From the NCBI RefSeq assembly GCF_013349995.1, contig NZ_JABVXF010000021.1, positions 1-64,000 of the forward strand: a DNA stretch of 64,000 nt, given 5' to 3'. The translations under genes were made by a program, and so were the position numbers. The notes beneath the pieces are model-generated. The model did not search any database and had not been told where the DNA came from. It saw only the letters and a program-made list of their open reading frames with translations. This document shows positions 57,174 through 64,000 of this stretch, one piece after another; position 1 is the stretch's first letter; each line of letters starts with the position of its first letter. The stretch comes from Pseudoalteromonas sp. 0303 (GTDB lineage Bacteria; Pseudomonadota; Gammaproteobacteria; Enterobacterales; Alteromonadaceae).

Positions 57174-57653
57174 CTACATTTTTACTTTACTTAGGAGATG
57201 TTCAAGGTTTTGGCCCGTAAGCTCCAAAATCGTAATTTCAAGCTCTTTGTAGTCCTCGTTTTTCAGGTTAACTAACTTAGCACCCACTGCAATTCGCGCT
57301 ACTTTCTCAACGGGGTCCATTTCGACAATTTCAATTGATGCACGCGTATCATGATCTTTTGATTGCACATAATATTCACTAAAGAAGGTACCATCTGCAC
57401 GTACATTTGGATTACTGTCAGACACAGACTGCAGGAGCGTGCCTTTCTTTAAATCACTTTTACGAAGTGAAAAGCTGTATTCCGCCACATTGGCATGACC
57501 AACAATTACGGTTACTGCGCTTTCACCATTAATTTTAAAATCATGATCTGTTACTTCAATGACTTTTAGCTTACCACTATCATAGGTCGGCTCCATGCAA
57601 GCACCTAAACTAAAAATCAGAAAAACAGATAAGACGACATTTTTGATTAGCAT
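57174..57653 (-). CDS. Small lipoprotein of unknown function
   Basis: 159 aa. A lipoprotein signal peptide with lipobox FSLGAC (Cys at about residue 19) starts at the ATG 57653, with AAGGAA six to eight bases upstream; the open frame goes on to 57716, but this start is much better. The mature part is a small beta-rich domain (TVIVGHANVAEYSFSL; ASIEIVEMDPVEKVARIAVGA). I do not recognise the family. Alone on the minus strand between marC and dusA. Confidence 0.82.
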   Translation of the reverse strand: MLIKNVVLSVFLIFSLGACMEPTYDSGKLKVIEVTDHDFKINGESAVTVIVGHANVAEYSFSLRKSDLKKGTLLQSVSDSNPNVRADGTFFSEYYVQSKDHDTRASIEIVEMDPVEKVARIAVGAKLVNLKNEDYKELEITILELTGQNLEHLLSKVKM

Positions 57654-57751
57654 TCTTTGTTCCTTAAATTTTATATTGCCTTCTTTAAAGTTAGATAAAA
57701 GAAGGCAATTATTCAAAGTTTAAATCACTGAAAATGCACTTTAAATTAAAA

Positions 57752-58372
57752 CTAGCCGACAACACTCAAACCGAAGTAGTGAGCGATACCGCCTAAGATA
57801 TTGGTAACCGCCACTGACGATAAAATTAAGCCCATCACTCGACTGATAATGCTCGCGCCACTATCACCAATTAACTTATGTACATGCGTGGCAAGTAGTA
57901 ATAAAACCAGTACGATTATTAACACAGAAAGCATAATCGATGAGGTAATTAGCTGCTCATACCAAGTGTATTCGGTATTTCGAGTCATCAGTACTGCACC
58001 AAGCATGGCACCGGGGCTGGCAATAGAAGGAATCGCCAAAGGGAAAATAGCGGTTTCGGTGCTATCTCGAACACTTTTGATTTCTGTTTCTGGTTTACTT
58101 TCACCGAAGATCATCGACAGAGCAAACAGTAATAATACGATACCTCCGGCAATCTGAAATGCCGAAAGTGGAATATTGATCGCGTTTAAAAGTAACTCGC
58201 CCGCAACAACAAAAAATAATAGCACTAATGCCGAAACACCAACCGCTTTTAATGCAACTTTGCGCTTAAATTTGGCGTCATCCCAGCGTGTAACAGCAAT
58301 AAAAACAGGCACGGTCCCGATAGGATCAATGACGGCAAAAAAGAAAATGAATGCAGCTAGCAATTCACTCAT
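57752..58372 (-). CDS. MarC-family membrane protein
   Basis: 206 aa with six membrane helices. FFAVIDPIGTVPVFIAVT at the N-terminus and PLAIPSIASPGAMLGAVL in the middle are the MarC (UPF0056) hallmarks. The function is unknown in spite of the name. The ATG at 58372 has AGGGAG eight bases upstream; an upstream in-frame start at 58417 is less likely. Divergent from zur across a short gap. Confidence 0.92.
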   Translation of the reverse strand: MSELLAAFIFFFAVIDPIGTVPVFIAVTRWDDAKFKRKVALKAVGVSALVLLFFVVAGELLLNAINIPLSAFQIAGGIVLLLFALSMIFGESKPETEIKSVRDSTETAIFPLAIPSIASPGAMLGAVLMTRNTEYTWYEQLITSSIMLSVLIIVLVLLLLATHVHKLIGDSGASIISRVMGLILSSVAVTNILGGIAHYFGLSVVG

Positions 58373-58466
58373 TAAGAAAACTCCCTGAAAACGTGTTAGC
58401 GAATAAAAACACTGCAACTACAATACAGTATGTTAGTATATCACGGTAGCGTAAGGATAAGAGAAG

Positions 58467-58901
58467 ATGAATATAGAATCACTCGTCAGTAAAGCAAAAC
58501 AAGTATGCGATAATCGTGGTGCACGTTTCACACCTATCCGTGAAAAAGTATTCCGCCTATTAGCTAGTGCGCAAGGTGGTGTGGGTGCTTATGACCTATT
58601 AGAACAACTCAAATTAACTGAGTCAGGCGCAAAACCTGCCACTATTTATCGAGCGCTCGATTTCTTATCGGAACTTGGCTTTATTCATAAAATTGAAAGC
58701 ACCAACTCATTTATGCTGTGCCATCATTTTGATCACATTCACCCTGTACAGTTATTAATTTGTGACAGCTGTGGTTATGTAAAAGAATTACATTCAACAG
58801 TAATTTCTCATGAACTTAATAACTTAGCGGCAGAAAGTGGATTTATTGTCTCAGGACAAACAATCGAAGCGCACGGTAAATGCGAAAAATGCAAAGAATA
58901 A
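58467..58901 (+). CDS. zur: Zinc uptake regulator Zur (Fur family)
   Basis: 144 aa. Winged helix with recognition region PATIYRALDFLSELGFIHK, structural zinc cysteines CDSCGYV and CEKCKE, and the sensor-site HHFDHIHPVQ. The length and Cys pattern favour Zur over Fur. It represses zinc uptake genes when zinc is plentiful. None of its usual targets (znuABC) is in the window. The ribosome site is AAGGATAAGAGAAG. Confidence 0.92.
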   Translation: MNIESLVSKAKQVCDNRGARFTPIREKVFRLLASAQGGVGAYDLLEQLKLTESGAKPATIYRALDFLSELGFIHKIESTNSFMLCHHFDHIHPVQLLICDSCGYVKELHSTVISHELNNLAAESGFIVSGQTIEAHGKCEKCKE

Positions 58902-58973
58902 GTGCGGTGTTTGAAACAACCACTACACTTAAAGTATGATTAATGCATTTCGAAACCTAAGGGAAAATAAATA

Positions 58974-59441
58974 ATGAATGTGGAGTTCATCAACCCTTTT
59001 TTATCATCATTGTTAAATGTATTGAGTACTATGGCTCAAACAGAATTAAAGCCGGGCAAACCTAGTTTAAAGAAAGACGAATTAGCCCGTGGCGATGTAT
59101 CAGGTTTGATTGGTATGGTTGGCCCACAAACTAAAGGTTCACTTTCAATCTCATTCGATGAAAGCCTAGCACTGAGCATTATGGAAAGAATGTTGGGTGA
59201 ACGCCCTGATACGGTGAACGAAGAAGTAACCGACATGGTAGGTGAAATTACTAACATGGTAACAGGTGGCGCTAAAAACTTACTTGGCGAAAAAGGCTAC
59301 GAGTTTGATATGGCAACACCAGTTGTGGTGTCTGGTAAGGGACATACAATTGCACATAAATGTGAAGGCGCTAAAGTGTTAATTCCATTCACGTCTGCTG
59401 ATGGTAACGCCAATATTGAAGTTAGCTTTGATAAACTATGA
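58974..59441 (+). CDS. cheX: CheX-like chemotaxis phosphatase
   Basis: 155 aa CheC/CheX-type domain that dephosphorylates CheY-P. The catalytic E-x2-N pattern is in [15 protein letters not shown], and [18 protein letters not shown] and ALSIMERML are the fold's hallmarks. One catalytic motif, as in CheX, and not two as in CheC. It may also act on other response regulators. It overlaps yjbQ by 4 bases (ATGA). Confidence 0.9.
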   Translation: MNVEFINPFLSSLLNVLSTMAQTELKPGKPSLKKDELARGDVSGLIGMVGPQTKGSLSISFDESLALSIMERMLGERPDTVNEEVTDMVGEITNMVTGGAKNLLGEKGYEFDMATPVVVSGKGHTIAHKCEGAKVLIPFTSADGNANIEVSFDKL

Positions 59442-59863
59442 GCTGGCAGCAAAAAACCATTCAATTGAAGCCTCGCTCACGAGGCTTTCACATCATTGAT
59501 GACGAGCTACTTCGTCAACTCCCCGAGATAACACAGTACAAAGTCGGTTTATTACACCTTTTCATTCAGCACACTTCTGCAAGTTTAACTATTAACGAAA
59601 ATGCAGATCCTACAGTAAGATTGGATATGGAAAGTCACTTCAATCATTTTGTGCCAGAACGACAAAGTTATTACCGCCATGATTATGAAGGTGATGACGA
59701 CATGCCAGCCCACATAAAAAGTAGTACATTAGGTGCTGAACTCACTATTCCAATTAACCAAGGCCGTTTAATGCTAGGTACTTGGCAAGGTATCTATTTA
59801 GGTGAACACCGAGATCATGGTGGCGCTAGACGTATTATCGCGACCGTTCAAGGCCAGATCTAA
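59438..59863 (+). CDS. yjbQ: YjbQ-family protein (UPF0047)
   Basis: 141 aa. Core [18 protein letters not shown], then [16 protein letters not shown]; conserved histidines suggest a metal or phosphate site. Members have weak thiamine-phosphate synthase activity, but the physiological role is unclear. Coupled to cheX by an ATGA overlap, which is a curious pairing of a chemotaxis and a metabolic gene. Confidence 0.92.
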   Translation: MSWQQKTIQLKPRSRGFHIIDDELLRQLPEITQYKVGLLHLFIQHTSASLTINENADPTVRLDMESHFNHFVPERQSYYRHDYEGDDDMPAHIKSSTLGAELTIPINQGRLMLGTWQGIYLGEHRDHGGARRIIATVQGQI

Positions 59864-60064
59864 AACATAAGAATCGATGGCTAAACCTTACACCACTTAA
59901 GCTCAACAATTGAAGTTTAACGAACAACCGCATGACACATTAAGCCTTGATTAGTTTTAAACGAACATATTATAAAAACTTAGATATTCTTCACATTAAT
60001 ACTGTTGTTCTGAAAGGCAATAACCTCTATTCTGAAGCCCTAGCCTTAAAATCGGGAGATTATT

Positions 60065-61453
60065 ATGCATATAAAACACCACGGAGCGGTGAAAGGCGTA
60101 ACAGGTTCTTGCCACCAGCTATTTATAGATGACTCAAATTCTCTACTCATTGATTGTGGCCTCTTTCAGGGGGAAGACAGTAAACAAGACTTAGCAATTG
60201 AGTTTGATATATCAACAGTAAAAGCGCTGATTATCACACATTGCCATATAGACCATGTTGGCCGCATACCCCACTTACTTGCCGCAGGGTTTAAAGGCCC
60301 TATTTTGACCTCGGTTGCCACCGCTAAGCTATTACCTATGGTGATCGAAGATGCCTTAAAAGTGGGTGTAACACGGGATGAAGCAATGATCCGCACCTGC
60401 TTAAAGTTACTTAAACAGCAGATTATCTCTCTCGATTTCAATAAATGGTACCCTACCTCAAAGGGTCTAGAGACTAACTCAGAAACAATTAAAAAACACT
60501 TATATAAAATACGTCTTCAACGTGCAGGGCACATTTTAGGCTCTGCCTATGTCGAAATTGAGCTTGGTCAAAGACCAAATACGCATAGAGTGGTATTTTC
60601 AGGAGATCTAGGTGCACCTTACACGCCATTATTACCAACTCCCAAACCTCCCTACCGCGCTGATACATTGGTTATTGAGTCAACCTACGGTGATAAAAAC
60701 CACCAAGGTCGTAAAGAGCGAGTAGCCGTTCTTAAAAAGGTCATTGAGCGTGCCGTAAATGATAATGGCGTGGTACTCATACCGGCTTTTAGTATTGGCC
60801 GAACTCAAGAGCTACTCTATGAGTTTGAACAGCTTATTCACTCTGCAAGCAAGCGCTCTATGTGGCATAAACTGCAAATTATTGTAGATTCGCCAATGGC
60901 AGCCAATTTCACAAATGAATATTTACACTTTAAAGAGCTGTGGGATAACGAAGCAAAAAAACGGGTAAAACAAGGCCGTCACCCGCTCGACTTTAAGCAA
61001 CTACACACTATTGATAGCCACCAAGAGCACCTAGCCCTCATTAACTTTTTAGCCTCAAAACAGCAACCTGCAATAATCATTGCAGCCAGCGGTATGTGCC
61101 ATGGCGGTAGAATTGTTAATTACCTAGAGCGGTTTTTGCCAGACAAAACAACCGATGTCATTTTTGTTGGCTACCAAGGGCAAGAAACCTTAGGCCGAGA
61201 AATTCAAACATACGGCCCTCGCGGGGGGTATGTATTTATCGATAATCAAAAAATAATGATTAATGCACAAATTCATACCATTAGCGGCTACAGTGCCCAC
61301 GCAGATCAACAAGGATTAATTAGATTTGTTACCGGTATTCGCAAAAAACCAAGTTTAATCAAAATTGTCCACGGTGATGGGCAGGCCAAAATGGAGCTTC
61401 GTAATAAGTTATCCCTATTATTAAATGATGTTACTATCAAAATAGCCAAATAA
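60065..61453 (+). CDS. Metallo-beta-lactamase/beta-CASP RNA-processing-type hydrolase
   Basis: 462 aa. The metal motif THCHIDHVGRIP is near residue 57, with FSGDLG (the later Asp ligand). The beta-CASP part has LVIESTYGDKNHQGR, IPAFSIGRTQELLYEF, DSPMAANF, ASGMCHGGRI and the final His in SGYSAHADQQGL. This is the CPSF73/YSH1-like branch of bacterial beta-CASP proteins, which process RNA; the RNA target here is unknown. GGGAG precedes the ATG. Stands alone between yjbQ and the polysaccharide locus. Confidence 0.93.
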   Translation: MHIKHHGAVKGVTGSCHQLFIDDSNSLLIDCGLFQGEDSKQDLAIEFDISTVKALIITHCHIDHVGRIPHLLAAGFKGPILTSVATAKLLPMVIEDALKVGVTRDEAMIRTCLKLLKQQIISLDFNKWYPTSKGLETNSETIKKHLYKIRLQRAGHILGSAYVEIELGQRPNTHRVVFSGDLGAPYTPLLPTPKPPYRADTLVIESTYGDKNHQGRKERVAVLKKVIERAVNDNGVVLIPAFSIGRTQELLYEFEQLIHSASKRSMWHKLQIIVDSPMAANFTNEYLHFKELWDNEAKKRVKQGRHPLDFKQLHTIDSHQEHLALINFLASKQQPAIIIAASGMCHGGRIVNYLERFLPDKTTDVIFVGYQGQETLGREIQTYGPRGGYVFIDNQKIMINAQIHTISGYSAHADQQGLIRFVTGIRKKPSLIKIVHGDGQAKMELRNKLSLLLNDVTIKIAK

Positions 61454-61510
61454 TCATTATTTATCGGAACCTTGTTAGCTCTGCTGAGATGAAATTTCTT
61501 TTTATTAAAC

Positions 61511-62554
61511 TTAAAGCACGTCTATTAACTCTGAAATTGTTCTCAACCACGAATTTTTAGGTGCTTTAGTTAAATACAAAATATCACCGCTTTGGAGTTT
61601 AAATTGCCCAGAAAGTAACTCTGTGTCCATCTTTTGTAGTGCTAATTGATAGATAACCAATCTATTATCGACCTGCTTTCTGAGAACAAATAAAGCACTT
61701 GCATCATCAAGGCCTACTTCAGGACTTATTATCTTTAAAGCATTTGCGATACTTGAAGTCTCTTTTTTTAGTTTTAGTACATTATTTTTTGTGAAATCAC
61801 TTACAAAGTAAATCTCGGTATCAGGTTTCTTCGACACGTACAAAATATCATTACTCTTTAAAACTGGGTTTTCTTTTAAAGAACCTATTGCTGATAAATG
61901 TGATAAATCAATTACCTTTACTGAAGAATTACGAATTAACCTCACTTCTAACTCATTAATTGGTAAACTTAAACCTGCCTCAAATAACGCATCAGTTAAC
62001 GTTTTCGAAATATCAGTAATACTGTATGAGCCAGCTTTATCAACCGCACCTGATACATATATTTTTTGACTACGAAACTCAGTTACTTTTAAATGAACTT
62101 GAGGAGATTCGACAATTCGTTTTAGACGATTCTCCAAGGCAATTTTAACATTAGCTAATGTCTTATTTTGTGCTGGGATATTAGGAGCGTATGGAAATGA
62201 GATGGTGCCATCCTCCTGCACCTGTACTTCTTTTACACTTGACAAAAGCGAACTTTCATTAGCCTTGCCTAATTCAGGAAGGTGCCACACACGAATAGAT
62301 AAAACATCTCCAATTCCTAATGTATATGTAGCACCTGTATGCTGCTTCGAGCTTTTCTTAACTTCATTAAGTTCAAAATTAGCTTGTTCCTGGATCAAGT
62401 TTTGATTAATTAAAACAACCTTACCTACAGTTAAACTCTCTGTTAGTAATTCACAACAGTTAACTTTTGAATCTGGTTGATTTGATAAACTCTGGCATGC
62501 GCCTAAGCACATAAAAAACACACATAAAATGGCTAACTTTAATCTATAAAACAT
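61511..62554 (-). CDS. Wza-like polysaccharide export lipoprotein
   Basis: 347 aa. Lipoprotein signal peptide with lipobox CLGAC (Cys20). The polysaccharide-export domain starts at YTLGIGDVLSIRVWHLPEL, followed by SLBB-type repeats (KIYVSGAVDKAGSYSI). Wza proteins form the outer-membrane channel of Wzy-type capsule or O-antigen export. Length is near E. coli Wza (379). Three genes on the minus strand from the right edge, of which this is the last; wzb/wzc are not in view. Confidence 0.92.
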   Translation of the reverse strand: MFYRLKLAILCVFFMCLGACQSLSNQPDSKVNCCELLTESLTVGKVVLINQNLIQEQANFELNEVKKSSKQHTGATYTLGIGDVLSIRVWHLPELGKANESSLLSSVKEVQVQEDGTISFPYAPNIPAQNKTLANVKIALENRLKRIVESPQVHLKVTEFRSQKIYVSGAVDKAGSYSITDISKTLTDALFEAGLSLPINELEVRLIRNSSVKVIDLSHLSAIGSLKENPVLKSNDILYVSKKPDTEIYFVSDFTKNNVLKLKKETSSIANALKIISPEVGLDDASALFVLRKQVDNRLVIYQLALQKMDTELLSGQFKLQSGDILYLTKAPKNSWLRTISELIDVL

Positions 62555-62589
62555 GCTAATAACTACTTTTAAATTATCAAAGACTAAGC

Positions 62590-63756
62590 TCAGTCAGTAC
62601 TGAAAAGATCGCGAGTATATACCTTATGATTAACATCTGCTAATTCATCTGTTACCCGATTAGAAATAATAATATCTGCACGAAGTTTTAGGTCATCAAT
62701 AGTTTGCACAACTTCAGAGTTAAAAAAGTGACTCTGTTTTAGAGTCGGCTCATAAACAAGAACTTCTACACCTTTTGCCTTTATCCGCTTCATAATCCCC
62801 TGAATAGCAGATGCTCTAAAATTATCTGAGCCCGTTTTCATAACAAGCCTATAAATACCAACTACTTGAGGGTTACGCTTTAAGATAGATTCAGCTATAA
62901 AATCTTTTCTTGTTGCATTGGCATCCACGATTGCGCGAATCATATTATTAGGTACATTTTTATAGTTTGCTAATAGTTGTTTAGTGTCCTTAGGCAAGCA
63001 ATAACCGCCATAACCAAACGAAGGATTATTGTAGTGAGATCCAATCCTAGGATCTAACCCTACACCTTGTATTATTTGTTTTGCATCAAGGCCGTTTATT
63101 TCAGCATAGCTATCTAGCTCGTTAAAATAAGCTACCCTCATAGCTAAATAAGTATTAGAAAATAGCTTTATTGCTTCAGCCTCTGTCGAGTTCGTAAATA
63201 AAGTATCGATATTCTCTTTCTCTGCGCCTTGTGCCAACAAATTCGCAAACAGCCTAGCACGCTCACTTTCTTCGCCAACAATGATACGTGAAGGGTGTAA
63301 ATTGTCGTAAAGTGCTTTACCTTCACGTAGGAACTCAGGTGAAAAAATAATATTTTCAGTTTTGAAGCGGGCTTTTAAAGTTTTAGTAAAGCCAACAGGT
63401 ACTGTTGACTTAATAATCACAATTAAACTGGGATTTATAGATAAAGCGTCACTAACCACTTGCTCTACAGAAGAGGTATTGAAGAAATTAGTTTCAGGAT
63501 CGTAGTCTGTTGGTGTTGCGATAACAACAAAATCAGCATTGTTGTAAGCTTCTGTTTTATCGGTAGTTAGTTTCAATTTCAATTTTTTATGGAGTAAGTA
63601 ATCCTCCATATATTCATCACAGACAGGCAAACGCTTTTGCCTTAGCAACTCTATTTTTTTTTCGTCTATATCTAAAGCAATCACATCATTATGCTGCGAC
63701 AATAAAATTGCGTTTGATAATCCAACATAGCCAGTCCCAACAACAGTAATGTTCAT
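62590..63756 (-). CDS. ugd: UDP-glucose 6-dehydrogenase
   Basis: 388 aa. Oxidises UDP-glucose to UDP-glucuronate in two NAD+ steps. NAD motif [14 protein letters not shown] at the N-terminus, [20 protein letters not shown], the lysine in [12 protein letters not shown] (198), and the catalytic Cys253 in [15 protein letters not shown]. It supplies uronic acid for surface polysaccharide. It lies 35 bases upstream of the wza-like gene. Confidence 0.96.
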   Translation of the reverse strand: MNITVVGTGYVGLSNAILLSQHNDVIALDIDEKKIELLRQKRLPVCDEYMEDYLLHKKLKLKLTTDKTEAYNNADFVVIATPTDYDPETNFFNTSSVEQVVSDALSINPSLIVIIKSTVPVGFTKTLKARFKTENIIFSPEFLREGKALYDNLHPSRIIVGEESERARLFANLLAQGAEKENIDTLFTNSTEAEAIKLFSNTYLAMRVAYFNELDSYAEINGLDAKQIIQGVGLDPRIGSHYNNPSFGYGGYCLPKDTKQLLANYKNVPNNMIRAIVDANATRKDFIAESILKRNPQVVGIYRLVMKTGSDNFRASAIQGIMKRIKAKGVEVLVYEPTLKQSHFFNSEVVQTIDDLKLRADIIISNRVTDELADVNHKVYTRDLFSTD

Positions 63757-63783
63757 AGCAATCCTAAATCATGATTTTAACTT

Positions 63784-64000
63784 CTAACGATAATAATCTA
63801 ATAAAGTTTTTACAAATTTGTTAAGGTCATCAAAATCTAGCTCATTAATACCTGCAGCAGCTGCACGGCCTCCCCCCGTTTCAAATTGACCACAAATATC
63901 AACGGCACCTTTTTTGTTATTTAATGGAGCTCTAACACTTACGGTATAACTACCTTTGTTCTTATAGGTAAGAACGGCATGGGCTTTATTAGGAGCTTGG
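63784..64000 (-). CDS. C-terminal end of a DHHA1-domain phosphoesterase-like protein (cut by window edge)
   Basis: Only the last 71 residues are visible (frame from 63999 to the stop TAG at 63784-63786); the start lies beyond the right edge. TYKNKGSYTVSVRAPL and the motif FETGGGRAAAAGI resemble the DHHA1 domain that ends DHH phosphoesterases and some alanyl-tRNA synthetase relatives (GGGG-h-aAag). Such genes occur within surface-polysaccharide loci of marine gammaproteobacteria, from memory. It is 28 bases upstream of ugd on the same strand. Identity should be read with caution. Confidence 0.7.
   Translation of the reverse strand, partial: QAPNKAHAVLTYKNKGSYTVSVRAPLNNKKGAVDICGQFETGGGRAAAAGINELDFDDLNKFVKTLLDYYR

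Noticed and set aside
58418..58466. Zur operator between marC and zur
   Set aside because: One half-site (TGTTA) is present but the second half (TCACG) does not match, so I do not call it.

Overview
The window reads as chromosome of a marine gammaproteobacterium of the Alteromonadales, most like Pseudoalteromonas. The reasons are the secreted subtilase with two PPC domains, gammaproteobacterial gene blocks in their usual order (mreBCD-yhdE-rng-yhdP-nit-tldD; mlaFEDCB-ibaG-murA divergent from yrbG-kdsDC-lptCAB-rpoN-hpf-ptsN-rapZ-npr; rsmJ/prlC/gor), a TIGR03899-type protein, and moderately AT-rich DNA. The genus is inferred from gene content; no rRNA or tRNA gene was seen.

Layout. 1-2280 is an accessory patch: four small genes on the minus strand, of which two are Imm33-like paralogues and one is Imm27-like, with no toxin gene in view. 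They are separated by repeats: several blocks of 7-bp tandem repeats, a 51-bp direct repeat, a hairpin family upstream of two genes, and look-alike terminators after three genes. 2283-15237 holds housekeeping and stress genes: yhiN/rdsA-type flavoprotein, exported S8 protease, peroxiredoxin, a chemoreceptor, rsmJ, a response regulator, prlC, gor and a glutaredoxin-membrane fusion. 15292-25814 is the cell-shape operon (mreBCD and followers), all on the minus strand. 25947-31575 has a PEGA/sulfatase-modifying-like protein, a PLP enzyme, a degenerate EAL protein and a broken chemoreceptor. 31689-45954 is the envelope block: murA, ibaG and the Mla phospholipid transporter to the left; Kdo synthesis, the Lpt LPS transporter, sigma-54, HPF, the nitrogen PTS, RapZ and MgtE to the right. 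45992-61453 is mixed: a YgiQ radical SAM protein, a receiver-GGDEF-EAL regulator, conserved unknowns, a PCu(A)C copper chaperone, a reduced psp operon with a sigma-54-like promoter, dusA, marC/zur, cheX, yjbQ and a beta-CASP hydrolase. 61511-64000 is the end of a capsule or O-antigen locus (Wza-like lipoprotein, UDP-glucose dehydrogenase, the end of a DHHA1-domain protein).

How the parts fit. Much of the window serves the envelope: wall elongation (mreBCD, murA), outer-membrane lipid balance (mla, yhdP), LPS assembly (kds, lpt), envelope stress (psp) and surface polysaccharide export. rpoN lies in the same window as the psp promoter that it may serve. Two c-di-GMP proteins, a chemoreceptor, a chemoreceptor pseudogene and CheX point to motile and surface-living lifestyles.

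The least ordinary part is the immunity-gene array with its cassette-like repeats at 1-2280. The reduced psp operon (no pspB, no adjacent pspF), a probable non-AUG start at about 50674, and perfect inverted repeats upstream of rpoN and of mgtE are the next most notable points.
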